Below, in pieces: positions 9,937-18,003 of a stretch of 64,000 nt of DNA. The notes beneath the pieces were generated by a model, which saw only the letters and a list, made by a program, of their open reading frames with translations, searched no databases and was not told the origin of the DNA. Location of the stretch: NCBI RefSeq assembly GCF_018555685.1, contig NZ_JAFLWW010000005.1, forward strand, positions 558,001 through 622,000. Reading direction: 5' to 3'. Each line of letters opens with the position of its first letter. Position 1 is the stretch's first letter. The DNA comes from Aminobacter anthyllidis. GTDB taxonomy: Bacteria; Pseudomonadota; Alphaproteobacteria; Rhizobiales; Rhizobiaceae. Made by a program: the position numbers and the translations under genes.

Positions 9937-10033
9937 GGAATGGCTTCCTCGATTGGCATTCAGTGCGGACAGCCTCGATGTAGGGCCGGACCGGAAGCTG
10001 CGCAACCGCATTGACTCGTCGCCCATGGTAAAC

Positions 10034-10062
10034 TAAGTAAGCCATATAATAAGGATTACTTA
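10034..10062. promoter_or_regulatory. Palindromic operator of the marR-MFS operon
   Basis: TAAGTAAGCC and GGATTACTTA are 10-base inverted arms with one mismatch, separated by nine AT-rich bases. The right arm ends five bases before the marR ATG. The size and place fit a MarR-dimer site that would block marR itself and could also affect the divergent M3 peptidase gene. Confidence 0.65.
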
Positions 10063-10067
10063 CTAAT

Positions 10068-10544
10068 ATGCCTGCAACCCCCGAGACCGACACGTTTGGC
10101 TTCATCGTCAACGATCTGTCGCGCATCATCCGCGCCGAGATGGACCGCCGCACCACGGAGGCCGGCCTCGGCCTGACCACCGGCGAAGGCCGCGCGCTGC
10201 TCAATGTCAGCCGCACCGGCCCCATTCGCCAGACGGCATTGGCCGAGCGCCTGGGCGTCGAGGCGATGACACTGAGCGGTCTCGTCGACCGGCTCGAAGC
10301 CAAGGGTTTCGTCGAGCGCCAGCCCGATCCGGCCGATCGCCGCGCCAAGCTGGTCACCCTCACCGAAGCAGGTTCCACCGTCGTCAGGCAGATCGAGCCC
10401 ATCGCCGCGGCGATCCGCAGCGAGGCCGCGCTTGGCATCGATCCCGACGACTGGCAGCGCCTCCTCGTTTCGCTGCGGTCAGCCCGCGCCAACCTGCTCG
10501 CCACGCGCACCGAAGCGCTTTCGGGCGAGGACGCGGCGGCATGA
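10068..10544 (+). CDS. MarR-family transcriptional regulator
   Basis: A 158-residue winged-helix repressor. The recognition region ALAERLGVEAMTLSGLVDRL (residues ~58-77) is followed by the wing GFVERQPDPADRRAKLVTLT, the hallmark of MarR proteins. It probably senses a small aromatic or toxic molecule. The start is fixed by the end of the upstream palindrome and by spacing. The stop codon overlaps the MFS start (ATGA), so repressor and transporter are translationally coupled, the usual arrangement for a drug-inducible efflux unit. Confidence 0.93.
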   Translation: MPATPETDTFGFIVNDLSRIIRAEMDRRTTEAGLGLTTGEGRALLNVSRTGPIRQTALAERLGVEAMTLSGLVDRLEAKGFVERQPDPADRRAKLVTLTEAGSTVVRQIEPIAAAIRSEAALGIDPDDWQRLLVSLRSARANLLATRTEALSGEDAAA

Positions 10545-11797
10545 ACATGCGCACCGACATAAACCCGGCGCTGGACCTCGTCGAAACCGCGCCGATCATG
10601 AGCGAACGCCGGGTGTCGCTGATCGGCGGCCTGATGGTCGCGATCGGTCCGATCTCGCTGGCGCTGTTCACCCCTGCCATGCCCGAGATCGTCCAGGCCT
10701 TCGGCACCACCGAAGCCGCGGTCAAGATGACGCTGTCGCTCTATTTCGGCGGCTTCGCCTTCGCCCAGCTCGTCTGCGGCCCGCTCTCCGACGGTTTCGG
10801 CCGCCGCCCGATCACGCTCGCCTTCATGGCGATCTATCTTGCCGCAAGCGTGCTGGCGCTGATGGCGCCGAACATCGAAACATTGGTCGTGGCGCGTTTT
10901 CTCCAGGGCGTCGGCGCCGCCGTTGGCGTTTCGGTGGCGCGCGCCGTCGTTCGCGACGTCTTCACGCATGAACGTTCTGCCCGCATCATGAACATGATCG
11001 GCATCCTTCTGGCGCTCGGCCCTGCCATCGCCCCCACTCTCGGCGGCCTGACCATGGAGTTCTTTGGCTGGCACGCCATCTTCATCGTGATGGTGCTGCT
11101 CGGCGGCGTGGTCATGCTGGTCGCGATCTTCGCCCTGCGTGAAACGGTGACGCGCGATCTCAGCCGCATCCGGCCGGCAGCACTCCTCACCTCCTACGGC
11201 TCCCTGTTCCGCAGCCCCTATTTCGTGCTCTGCTGCCTGGTCATCGCCGGCACGACAGGCGCGATCTACACCCAGGCCACGGTGCTGGCCTTCATCCTGA
11301 TGGAGCGCGTCGGCCTCACGCCCACCCAGTTCGGCGTCGGCATGCTGATGCAGACCGCCAACTTCATGGCTGGCGCCATCGTCATGCGCATCTTCATGAA
11401 GCGCTACGGCGCCACGCGGATGGTGCCGGTCGGCCTGGTTTTCGTGGCCATCGGCTCGATCGCCATGGCCATCCTGCTCAGGACCTATGAGCCCAGCTTC
11501 CTGCTCGTCATGGTTCCGGTCGGCATCTACGCCTTCGGCATCGCCATGATCTCGCCGGCGATGATGACGGCAGCGATGGCGCCTTTCCCGGAAAATGCCG
11601 GGGCTGCATCCGCCATGATGGGCTTTTTCCAGATGGGCGCCGGCATGGTCGGCGGCGCGGCGGCGGCATTGATGGGCGACCCGGTCAACGCGCTCGCGAC
11701 CGTCATCCCTATCATGGGCCTGATCGCCATCGTCTCATGGCTAGTCTGGCGCCGGCTGCCGGAACCATCGTTGATGACGCGCCTGACGCAGGCCTAG
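10541..11797 (+). CDS. MFS efflux transporter, Bcr/CflA-like (DHA1)
   Basis: A 418-residue inner-membrane protein with about 12 hydrophobic segments. After a ~28-residue hydrophilic N-terminus the first helix begins near ISLIGGLMVAIGPISLALFTP. The loop between helices 2 and 3, GPLSDGFGRRPI, is the conserved MFS motif A, and GVGAAVGVSVARAVVRDVF is a Bcr/CflA-type segment. The family exports drugs such as bicyclomycin and sulfonamides with proton antiport; the real substrate is unknown. It overlaps marR by four bases and its last four bases overlap the convergent next gene. Confidence 0.93.
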   Translation: MNMRTDINPALDLVETAPIMSERRVSLIGGLMVAIGPISLALFTPAMPEIVQAFGTTEAAVKMTLSLYFGGFAFAQLVCGPLSDGFGRRPITLAFMAIYLAASVLALMAPNIETLVVARFLQGVGAAVGVSVARAVVRDVFTHERSARIMNMIGILLALGPAIAPTLGGLTMEFFGWHAIFIVMVLLGGVVMLVAIFALRETVTRDLSRIRPAALLTSYGSLFRSPYFVLCCLVIAGTTGAIYTQATVLAFILMERVGLTPTQFGVGMLMQTANFMAGAIVMRIFMKRYGATRMVPVGLVFVAIGSIAMAILLRTYEPSFLLVMVPVGIYAFGIAMISPAMMTAAMAPFPENAGAASAMMGFFQMGAGMVGGAAAALMGDPVNALATVIPIMGLIAIVSWLVWRRLPEPSLMTRLTQA

Positions 11798-12198
11798 AAG
11801 CCGTCGCAGTTCTCGCCGATCGTCATCTGCGTGTTGGCGACGATGACCCCGCTCCTGGTGGTGAAGGTCTCGCGCGTCGTCATGTCATTGTTGGGAAAGT
11901 CGTAGCAGGTCCGCACCACAACAGTGTCGCCCATTTCCGCTTCGATCTTGTGGCGGATCTTGGCGCCCTTCACCGCTGCCTGCCATTCGTCCATCGAGGC
12001 GATGAACTCGGCCTTGCTCTGGGTCACGCCGATGTCGTCGAGCCGTATCGTCGCGTTGTCAGCCAGCAGTTGCGAAAGGGCCGGAGCGTCCGCCTTGAGC
12101 AACGCCGCATACCAGCGGTCGACGATGCTTTCCTGCGCAACGGCGCTGACAGTCGCCAGCAGCGCCAGGGCGGCCGCCATCGTACGAATGGGCATCAT
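11794..12198 (-). CDS. Exported small protein with SnoaL/NTF2-like fold
   Basis: A 134-residue protein with a signal peptide (MMPIRTMAAALALLATVSAVAQ, cleavage likely after AVA near residue 21). The mature part begins ESIVDRWYAALLKADAP and continues with LLADNATIRLDDIG, the arrangement of SnoaL-like or DUF4440 NTF2 domains that form a small cone with a binding pocket. No catalytic residues can be named. Two adjacent ATGs (12198 and 12195) are possible. Its stop overlaps the end of the convergent MFS gene. Function unknown; periplasmic location inferred. Confidence 0.72.
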   Translation of the reverse strand: MMPIRTMAAALALLATVSAVAQESIVDRWYAALLKADAPALSQLLADNATIRLDDIGVTQSKAEFIASMDEWQAAVKGAKIRHKIEAEMGDTVVVRTCYDFPNNDMTTRETFTTRSGVIVANTQMTIGENCDGF

Positions 12199-12225
12199 CG
12201 CACGCCTCCATCTCGGACAGGGGCA

Positions 12226-12978
12226 TTAAACCCAGATCGCGACAGGAATGCCATGGATATCGCGCCCCGGCGGCGACGGAAAACTCGTGGTTTCTCCGCG
12301 GCAGTGCCGTTCGGCGATCAGCATCATCGCACAGGCGTCGAGGAAATCGTCTGCAGCCGCGCCGCGCGGCGGCGGCTGGTCGAGGAAGCTGCGGTCATGG
12401 CCGACGCGCGCCAGCAGCGACTTGCGCTCCTCCATGCCATCGACATTCACGCGACCCTTGATCTTTTTGGGCAGGCTCATCGCTTGCCCGCCATTGAGCC
12501 GCCAGAACGCCACTTCGGGATGCGATTCGATCACCCGTTCGCGCAATTCGGGTCGCGCCATCATCAGCGCGTCGATCTCGCGGATCTTGGAAAAGATGCC
12601 GAAGGCCTGGATCGACACGCCGCGCGGCGGCTCCGACGTCTGCATCGCCACCTCGCTCGACCGGCGATGCGCCGAGTACCATGTTTCGAGGTCGGTAAAA
12701 TCAGCGGTCTCGGCATGAACCGCGGCCCGTGACGGGATCGAAAACACACTCGACTGCCGCTGCCCGAGCAATGGCCGTACCAGGGCTTCCGGTCCGCGCC
12801 CGCCCTTGGTTGTGAAGTCCGGCAGGCCGATCGGCATGTCGACCACCACCACCGCGTCGCCAGGCATTGCCGCCAGCAGTGCTTCGAAGCTGCCGAAAAC
12901 CTGCGCTTTCGTCCCGGCGTCGTTGCGGATCACCGCGATCCAGCCGGCCTTGCAGCCATCGACGCCGGCAGTCGTCAC
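12226..12978 (-). CDS. DUF429-domain protein
   Basis: A 250-residue protein beginning TTAGVDGCKAGWIAVIRN after a GTG start, with VVVVDMPIGLPDF near residue 48 and VIESHPEVAFWRLNGG near residue 150. This is the DUF429 pattern, a predicted RNase H-like fold nuclease family of unknown function; the acidic residues of GVDG and VDMPIG could be metal ligands. The GTG at 12978 overlaps the pdxY stop (GTGA), so it is the last gene of a tightly packed operon. The frame stays open further upstream inside pdxY but that reading is a shadow. Confidence 0.82.
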   Translation of the reverse strand: MTTAGVDGCKAGWIAVIRNDAGTKAQVFGSFEALLAAMPGDAVVVVDMPIGLPDFTTKGGRGPEALVRPLLGQRQSSVFSIPSRAAVHAETADFTDLETWYSAHRRSSEVAMQTSEPPRGVSIQAFGIFSKIREIDALMMARPELRERVIESHPEVAFWRLNGGQAMSLPKKIKGRVNVDGMEERKSLLARVGHDRSFLDQPPPRGAAADDFLDACAMMLIAERHCRGETTSFPSPPGRDIHGIPVAIWV

Positions 12979-13877
12979 GCCCCTGATTCCTGGCCGGGTT
13001 TTCGGCTCCTCGAGGGATGGATGAGCGTGCGCAGCTCGACCATCGCCATCGGGTGCGACAGGCTCTGTGCGTCCGTTTCGAGCTGAAGCTCGTCGCCTCC
13101 GCGCTTGGAGGTGCGCGCCAGGATCTCGTAGACCGCAGCCGTGGTCGACTGCAGCGCCTTGGCCGGCGTGTGGCCGGCGAGCAGTCGCGCCAGGAAGACC
13201 GCGGCGCTGAGATCGCCGAGCCCGTTCGGCGGCCGCTCGACCGTTCGATGTTCGGCCAGCAGCGCCTGCGTCTGGGTAACCAGCAGATTGCCGGTGCCAT
13301 TGGCCATCATCGCATGCGCCGAAGTCACCAGCATCGTTGCCGGCCCGAGCCCAAGTGCTGCCGCCATGGTCGAGCGCATGTCGTCGGCCTTGGCGCCCGA
13401 CAGCCACTCCAGCTCAAAGCGGTTTGGGGTGGCGATATCGGCCAAGGGCAGCAGCCGGTCGCGGATGCCGGCAGCGAGAGCTTCGGCAACATAGAGTCCG
13501 CCGGAATCGCCGATCACAGGATCGCAGACATAAAGCGCCTTCGGGTTTTTCGCCTTCACCGCCTCGACCAGCGAGGCAACGGCCTCGACCTGGCCGGCTT
13601 CGCCGAGATAACCCGACAGCACCGCCGCGACTTCGCCCAGCCACGGCGCCCGTTCGAGATCGGCCATGAAGGCAGCAAACTGTTCGGTCGGTGGCACGAT
13701 GCGCGTTGCGCGGCCATGGCCGGGATGCCACGGCAGCATCACCGTCGGCACCGCCCAGACCGGGTGGCCAAGCGTTTCAAGCGCAAACACCGCGGCACGG
13801 TTGCCGACCGAACCGCGCGCGACATGGCTCGACACCACGATGACCGCGCGTGGCGCGCCGGGCTGTCCAATGCTCAT
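12975..13877 (-). CDS. pdxY: Pyridoxal kinase PdxY
   Basis: A 300-residue PfkB/ribokinase-superfamily enzyme that phosphorylates pyridoxal with ATP in the vitamin B6 salvage pathway. Seen: IVVSSHVARGSVGNRAAVFA at the N-terminus (the SHV..G..GN substrate motif), YVCDPVIGDSGGLYV near residue 137, and the ATP/anion-hole region PNGLGDLSAAVFLARLL near residue 220, where PdxK/PdxY carry a GxGD motif with the catalytic Asp. Its ATG overlaps the stop of the upstream small membrane protein (TGATG) and its stop overlaps the DUF429 start, giving a coupled four-gene operon. Confidence 0.95.
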   Translation of the reverse strand: MSIGQPGAPRAVIVVSSHVARGSVGNRAAVFALETLGHPVWAVPTVMLPWHPGHGRATRIVPPTEQFAAFMADLERAPWLGEVAAVLSGYLGEAGQVEAVASLVEAVKAKNPKALYVCDPVIGDSGGLYVAEALAAGIRDRLLPLADIATPNRFELEWLSGAKADDMRSTMAAALGLGPATMLVTSAHAMMANGTGNLLVTQTQALLAEHRTVERPPNGLGDLSAAVFLARLLAGHTPAKALQSTTAAVYEILARTSKRGGDELQLETDAQSLSHPMAMVELRTLIHPSRSRKPGQESGA

Positions 13878-14101
13878 CAGGATTTTACCACCGCTATGTA
13901 AGACAAGAACCAGAAGAAAAGCGCGATGGCCAGCACGGCGCCCAGCAGAATGAGCAGGCCATTGGCCGTCTCGCCCTTTTCTTCAGAAGCATATTTGTGG
14001 CGAGCGACAAACGAACGGCCGCCATGGTCGCTCTCACGCGACAGCCGTTCGAGGATGCGCCGAGACTCCGCCGGCCCCTCGTCCTCACTGCCCGTCACCA
14101 C
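13877..14101 (-). CDS. Small tail-anchored membrane protein, paralogue of upstream gene
   Basis: About 74 residues. A charged N-terminal part (EDEGPAESRRILERLSRESD) is followed by a single hydrophobic helix at the C-terminus (GLLILLGAVLAIALFFWFL), so it is probably anchored by its tail with the N-terminus in the cytosol. The ESRRIL-R-RES-GG-SFV block is shared with the gene just upstream, so the two arose by tandem duplication. The GTG at 14101 overlaps the upstream stop (TAGTG); GTG 14098 or ATG 14134 are alternatives. The stop overlaps pdxY. I do not recognise a named family and assign no function. Confidence 0.68.
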   Translation of the reverse strand: MVTGSEDEGPAESRRILERLSRESDHGGRSFVARHKYASEEKGETANGLLILLGAVLAIALFFWFLSYIAVVKS

Positions 14102-14364
14102 TATCCGCCTCGAACGAGATAATTGATCAGCCACAGCAGCAGGCCAACGGTCAGGACAAAGCCGAGGATGCGGCCGATGCGCGTGCCGATATGCTCGATC
14201 GGGTCAGCCTTGTCGACGTCGGCGGCGGCGAGGTGACTACGCATCTTGTCTGTCTTGCGCGACACGAAGGAAGCGCCGCCCGGCTCGCTCTCACGCGCAA
14301 TGCGGTCGAGGATGCGGCGTGATTCCTTTTCGCTGTCGCTGTCTCTTGGCGACGCCATCGTCAC
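14101..14364 (-). CDS. Small tail-anchored membrane protein, first gene of pdxY operon
   Basis: An 87-residue protein. The charged N-terminal half has SEKESRRILDRIARESEPGG and SFVSRKTDKMRSH, then a short linker and one hydrophobic helix near residues 63-84 (IGRILGFVLTVGLLLWLINY). It is a paralogue of the next gene. A GTG at 14364 is preferred because GGGAG lies four bases upstream; ATG 14358 is the alternative. It heads a four-gene operon ending in DUF429. It may be a small scaffold or stress membrane protein, but nothing in the sequence proves a role. Confidence 0.7.
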   Translation of the reverse strand: MTMASPRDSDSEKESRRILDRIARESEPGGASFVSRKTDKMRSHLAAADVDKADPIEHIGTRIGRILGFVLTVGLLLWLINYLVRGG

Positions 14365-14461
14365 ATTTCTCCCGGCATCAGCGCCAAATCAAACGCCGGT
14401 TTTCTCCGGCCATGTTTTTCGATAATGCTGTCGCATCAGTTGCTTTGTCGAGGACAATCAG

Positions 14462-15097
14462 ATGCGCATGCAAGCTTCGTCGGCACTTCCTGCTTTCCGC
14501 CTGCTCCCGGCTTTCGTCCTTCTGGCGATCATCATGCCGGTGCTGTCGGCCTGTGGCTACAACACCATCCCGACCCAGGAAGAGCAGGCAAAGGCCGCCT
14601 GGAGCGAAGTGCTGAACCAGTACCAGCGCCGCGCCGACCTCATCCCCAACCTGGTCGAGACGGTGAAGGGTTATGCCTCGCATGAAAAGGAAACGCTCGA
14701 AGGCGTCGTCGAGGCCCGCGCCAAGGCAACCCAGGTCACGGTGACGCCCGAAACACTTACCGATCCCAACGCCTTCAAGGCGTTCCAGGACAACCAGGCG
14801 GGTCTCACCAGCGCGCTGTCACGCCTGCTCGCCGTTGTCGAAAATTACCCCGACCTCAAGGCCAACCAGAATTTCCTCGCCTTGCAGGCGCAGCTCGAAG
14901 GCACCGAAAACCGCATTGCCGTTGCCCGCCGCGACTACATCGAGACGGTGCGCGTCTACAACACCTCGCTCAAGACCTTCCCGGCCATGATCTGGAACAC
15001 GCTCTGGTTCCGCAACCAGCCGTTCCAGAACTTCACCGTCGCCGAAGACAAGCTCGAGGCGCCCAAGGTGAATTTCGGCACCAGCCAGGGCGGATGA
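14462..15097 (+). CDS. LemA-family lipoprotein
   Basis: A 211-residue protein. The N-terminus is a lipoprotein signal with a LSAC lipobox, so Cys31 is the likely acylation site. It continues with AWSEVLNQYQRRADLIPNLVETVKGYASHE, the diagnostic LemA helix block, and ends KTFPAMIWNTLWFRNQPFQN. LemA proteins are mostly alpha-helical, membrane-attached and often paired with TPM-domain proteins, as here. The stop overlaps the next start (ATGA). Two ATGs two codons apart could start it. Exact function in the family is unsettled. Confidence 0.93.
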   Translation: MRMQASSALPAFRLLPAFVLLAIIMPVLSACGYNTIPTQEEQAKAAWSEVLNQYQRRADLIPNLVETVKGYASHEKETLEGVVEARAKATQVTVTPETLTDPNAFKAFQDNQAGLTSALSRLLAVVENYPDLKANQNFLALQAQLEGTENRIAVARRDYIETVRVYNTSLKTFPAMIWNTLWFRNQPFQNFTVAEDKLEAPKVNFGTSQGG

Positions 15098-16014
15098 GGA
15101 CGACAGGCGTCGCAGGCCCCCCCGGTAAAGTTGCAGAGATGGCCTTGAGCGCAAGCGTATGGTCAGGCGAGAACGGGGTGCGCAAGCGCCTCGGCCTCCA
15201 TGCCATTGTCACCTTGTTCTGCTTCCTGCTGGTCCCCTTCGCCGCCCTTGCCGCCGAACTGCCCGCCCTCACCGGCCGCGTCGTCGACAATGCCGGCATC
15301 ATCGACGCCGCCACCGAAGCCGAGCTGGTGCAGAAGCTTGCAGCATTCGAGCAGAAATCCTCCGACCAGATCGTCGTCGCCACCATCCCGAGCCTCGACG
15401 GCGAAGAAATCGAGCCCTACGCCAACCGCCTGTTCCGCGCCTGGAAGCTCGGCCAGGCCGGCGAGGACAATGGCGTGCTGCTGATCGTGGCGCCCAATGA
15501 CCGGCGCATGCGTATCGAGGTCGGCTACGGCCTCGAAGGTGTGCTCACCGACCTGCACACCAAGCTGATCATCGAAAACACCATGGTGCCGGCCTTCCGC
15601 GCCGGCGATTTTGCCGGCGGCATCTCCAGGGCTGTCGACGACGTCGTCATGGTCGTCGAGGGCGAAGGCGCCGAGCTTGAGGCACGCGCCAAGCGCAACG
15701 AGCAGACCGGCATTTCGGGCATGAGCGAAGACGACATCATCTTCTTCGTCTTCATCGCGCTGTGGGCAGTCCTGTTCGTCGGCGGCATCGCCATGGCGAT
15801 CCTGCCGCGCATCTACGGCCGCAAGCTTGGCCCCGGCCGCTACACCTGGCTCGGCATGACCTTCAACTACAATCAGCGCTCGGGCTCGTCATCAGGCGGC
15901 TGGTCCTCGGGTGGTGGCGGAGGCTGGTCATCAGGCGGCGGGTCGTCGGGCGGCGGTGGCTTCTCCGGTGGAGGGGGCTCCTCCGGCGGCGGCGGTTCTT
16001 CGGGGAGCTGGTAG
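15094..16014 (+). CDS. TPM-domain (YgcG-like) membrane protein with Gly/Ser-rich tail
   Basis: A 306-residue protein. A hydrophobic signal segment (GLHAIVTLFCFLLVPFAALAAE) is followed by a TPM domain (LTGRVVDNAGIIDAATEAEL ... DNGVLLIVAPNDRRMRIEVGYGLEG), a second membrane helix near residue 215-240 and a C-terminal tail of about 40 residues made almost only of Gly, Ser and Trp. This is the YgcG architecture. The ATG at 15094 overlaps the lemA stop; ATG 15139 or GTG 15178 would give a more usual signal peptide, so the first 28 residues are uncertain. It is operonic with lemA and the next TPM gene. Confidence 0.9.
   Translation: MRTTGVAGPPGKVAEMALSASVWSGENGVRKRLGLHAIVTLFCFLLVPFAALAAELPALTGRVVDNAGIIDAATEAELVQKLAAFEQKSSDQIVVATIPSLDGEEIEPYANRLFRAWKLGQAGEDNGVLLIVAPNDRRMRIEVGYGLEGVLTDLHTKLIIENTMVPAFRAGDFAGGISRAVDDVVMVVEGEGAELEARAKRNEQTGISGMSEDDIIFFVFIALWAVLFVGGIAMAILPRIYGRKLGPGRYTWLGMTFNYNQRSGSSSGGWSSGGGGGWSSGGGSSGGGGFSGGGGSSGGGGSSGSW
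15890..16010 (+). repeat. Low-complexity Gly/Ser-coding repeat in the TPM protein tail
   Basis: About 120 bases of GG(C/T)-, TC(G/A/C)- and occasional TGG-codons encode a chain of short Ser-Gly units ending in SW. It is part of the coding sequence, not an independent element; such tails are usual in YgcG-like proteins and tend to vary in length between strains. Confidence 0.7.
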
Positions 16015-16020
16015 GACGAC

Positions 16021-16659
16021 ATGACCCAGACCACGCTCAACGCAGGTGACCACGAACGCATCGCCACTGCCATCCGCGCTGCCGAAGCCGAAACATCGGG
16101 CGAGATCTACTGCGTCGTTGCCCACCGCAGCGACGGCTATTTCTTCACTGCTGCCTTTGCCGTTACCCTCGGCATCCTGCTGGTCAGCCTCGCCGCCGCC
16201 TTCGCGCTTGAATACTGGTGGGTCGCGGTCAGGCTGCCGCATTTCGTCATCGTCCAGCTGCTCGCCCTTGCGGCTGCCTGCGCATTGCTGTGGTGGATGC
16301 CCGGTTTGCGCATCTGGCTGGTGCCGCGCAACCTGCTCTACCGCGCAGCGCATGACAACGCGCTCAGGCAGTTCTACGCCCGCAACGTCCACCTGACGAC
16401 GGAGCGCACCGGTGTGCTGATCTTCGTGTCCCTGGCCGAACGTTATGCCGAAGTCGTCGCCGATGCCGGCATCGACGCCAAGGTGCCGCAGGACAAATGG
16501 GACGGCATTGTTGCCGGCCTGATCCGCCATGCCGGCGAAAATCGCCTGGCCGATGGCTTCGTCGCTGCCATCTCGACGGTCGGCGGCCTGCTCTCGGCGC
16601 ATTTCCCCGTGTCCGAGCATGATGCCAACGAACTCGACGACCACCTCGTCGAAATCTAG
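16021..16659 (+). CDS. TPM-domain membrane protein, second copy
   Basis: A 212-residue protein with no signal peptide. It opens DHERIATAIRAAEAETSGEIYCVVAHRSD, the start of a TPM domain, is interrupted by two hydrophobic helices (FFTAAFAVTLGILLVSLAAAF and FVIVQLLALAAACALLWW) and resumes with GVLIFVSLAERYAEVVADAG and VPQDKWDGIVAGLIRHAG. This split layout is a known subtype seen beside YgcG-like genes. It lies six bases after the first TPM gene, so lemA and both TPM genes form one operon. Its role is unknown; membrane stress or envelope maintenance is a guess from the family. Confidence 0.88.
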   Translation: MTQTTLNAGDHERIATAIRAAEAETSGEIYCVVAHRSDGYFFTAAFAVTLGILLVSLAAAFALEYWWVAVRLPHFVIVQLLALAAACALLWWMPGLRIWLVPRNLLYRAAHDNALRQFYARNVHLTTERTGVLIFVSLAERYAEVVADAGIDAKVPQDKWDGIVAGLIRHAGENRLADGFVAAISTVGGLLSAHFPVSEHDANELDDHLVEI

Positions 16660-16790
16660 GTCAAGCATCGCCCGGTGAGTCCATTTGGACACACTGCGTC
16701 CTGATCTTCATTCCCGATCATGTGAAAGGCCCGCAGCTACGTTCGCGGACACTTTGCAACGGCCGCGACGCGGTTTATGGTTAAAAAACT

Positions 16791-17297
16791 ATGAACACGC
16801 TGACCATAGACATCAGAAAAGCCGAGCCCCGCGATGCCGATGCCATCGCCGAGGTTCATCACGAGGCTTGGCGCGGTGCCTACTCCGGCATCATCCCGCA
16901 TCGCGCGCTGACCACCATGATCAACCGCCGCGGCGGCGAATGGTGGGCCAATGCCATCCGGCGCGCCGCGACGGTCCTCGTCATCGAGATCGGCGGCAAG
17001 ATCGCCGGCTACGCCACGCTCGGCCGCAACCGCGCCCGCGAGCTCAAGCAGCAGGGCGAGATCTACGAACTCTACCTGCGCCCCGAATGCCAGGGCATCG
17101 GTCTCGGCAGCCGGCTGTTCGCCGCCGCCCGCCAGCGCCTCGCCGACCACGGCCTCAAGGGCATGGTGGTCTGGGCGCTCGAGGAAAACGACAACGCGCT
17201 GGCCTTCTATTCCGGGGCCGGCGGCCGCGACATCGCTGAAGGCGTCGAGGTTTTCGACCACAAGGCGCTGAAGAAAGTCGCTTTCGTCTGGGAATGA
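16791..17297 (+). CDS. GNAT-family N-acetyltransferase
   Basis: A 168-residue acetyltransferase. IDIRKAEPRDADAIAEVHHEAWRG is the usual N-terminal GNAT start, and LYLRPECQGIGLGSRLFAAARQRL (residues ~85-110) is motif A with the Q-x-x-G-x-G acetyl-CoA pyrophosphate loop. A later VVWALEENDNALAFYSGAGGR is motif B. Substrate unknown; the YSGIIPHRAL stretch resembles the YkkB/RimI-like amino-group acetyltransferases. It stands alone, 130 bases after the TPM operon. Confidence 0.92.
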   Translation: MNTLTIDIRKAEPRDADAIAEVHHEAWRGAYSGIIPHRALTTMINRRGGEWWANAIRRAATVLVIEIGGKIAGYATLGRNRARELKQQGEIYELYLRPECQGIGLGSRLFAAARQRLADHGLKGMVVWALEENDNALAFYSGAGGRDIAEGVEVFDHKALKKVAFVWE

Positions 17298-17401
17298 TCG
17301 CGAAGGCAAGCCTTTCGTCGCACACCCCAGACATCAATATTGCATTGCACACGCGCCCCAAGGCGTTTATCGGGAGGCACCTTTAATTCTGGAGCTTCCC
17401 C

Positions 17402-17938
17402 ATGCGCATCGATGCGATTTCGATCGGCAAGAATCCGCCTGAAGACGTCAACGTGATCGTCGAAGTGCCTGTCGGCGGCCAGCCGATCAAGTACGAGATG
17501 GACAAGGAAGCCGGCACGCTCGTCGTCGACCGCTTCCTCTACACCCCGATGCATTATCCGGGTAACTACGGCTTCGTGCCGCACACGCTCTCCGGCGATG
17601 GCGATCCGATCGACGTCCTGGTCTGCAACACCCGCCAGCTCATCCCCGGTTGCGTCATCAACGTGCGCCCGATCGGCGTGCTGGTGATGGAAGACAATGC
17701 CGGCCAGGACGAGAAGGTCATTGCCGTGCCGTCGCCCAAGCTGACCCGCCGCTACGAGAACGTCTTCAACCACACCGACCTGCCCGAGATCACGCTACAG
17801 CAGATCGAGCACTTCTTCGGTCACTACAAGGATCTCGAGCCCGGCAAGTGGGTCAAGATCGGCGGCTGGCACGATGCGGCCTACGCCAAAAAGATGATCG
17901 TCGAGGCGATCGACCGCGCCAAGGCCCTGAAGGCCTGA
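17402..17938 (+). CDS. ppa: Inorganic pyrophosphatase, family I
   Basis: A 178-residue cytoplasmic enzyme that hydrolyses pyrophosphate to phosphate with Mg2+, pulling biosynthetic reactions forward. It has [30 protein letters not shown] and the family signature DGDPIDVLV (residues ~66-74), whose aspartates bind metal. [11 protein letters not shown], near residue 20, is also conserved. The length equals that of other alphaproteobacterial enzymes. A strong hairpin follows the stop. Confidence 0.98.
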   Translation: MRIDAISIGKNPPEDVNVIVEVPVGGQPIKYEMDKEAGTLVVDRFLYTPMHYPGNYGFVPHTLSGDGDPIDVLVCNTRQLIPGCVINVRPIGVLVMEDNAGQDEKVIAVPSPKLTRRYENVFNHTDLPEITLQQIEHFFGHYKDLEPGKWVKIGGWHDAAYAKKMIVEAIDRAKALKA

Positions 17939-17971
17939 GGCTTCCAGCTTCAAGCGTTTCCAAGTGATTGC

Positions 17972-18003
17972 AGGGCGCGGTTCGGCATTGCCGGCCGCGC
18001 CCT
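17972..18003. terminator. Bidirectional terminator after ppa
   Basis: AGGGCGCGG and CCGCGCCCT form a perfect nine-base-pair stem with a 14-base loop. It lies between the convergent ppa gene and the secreted-protein gene and touches the stop codon of the latter. Confidence 0.75.

Noticed and set aside
7825-10014. A 729-codon plus-strand open frame opposite the M3 peptidase
   Set aside because: Composition and lack of any motif mark it as a shadow; it also begins inside the palindromic repeat.
15890-16010. Tandem DNA repeat or CRISPR-like array
   Set aside because: The repetition is codon-level Gly/Ser coding within the TPM gene; units are not of fixed length and there are no spacers.
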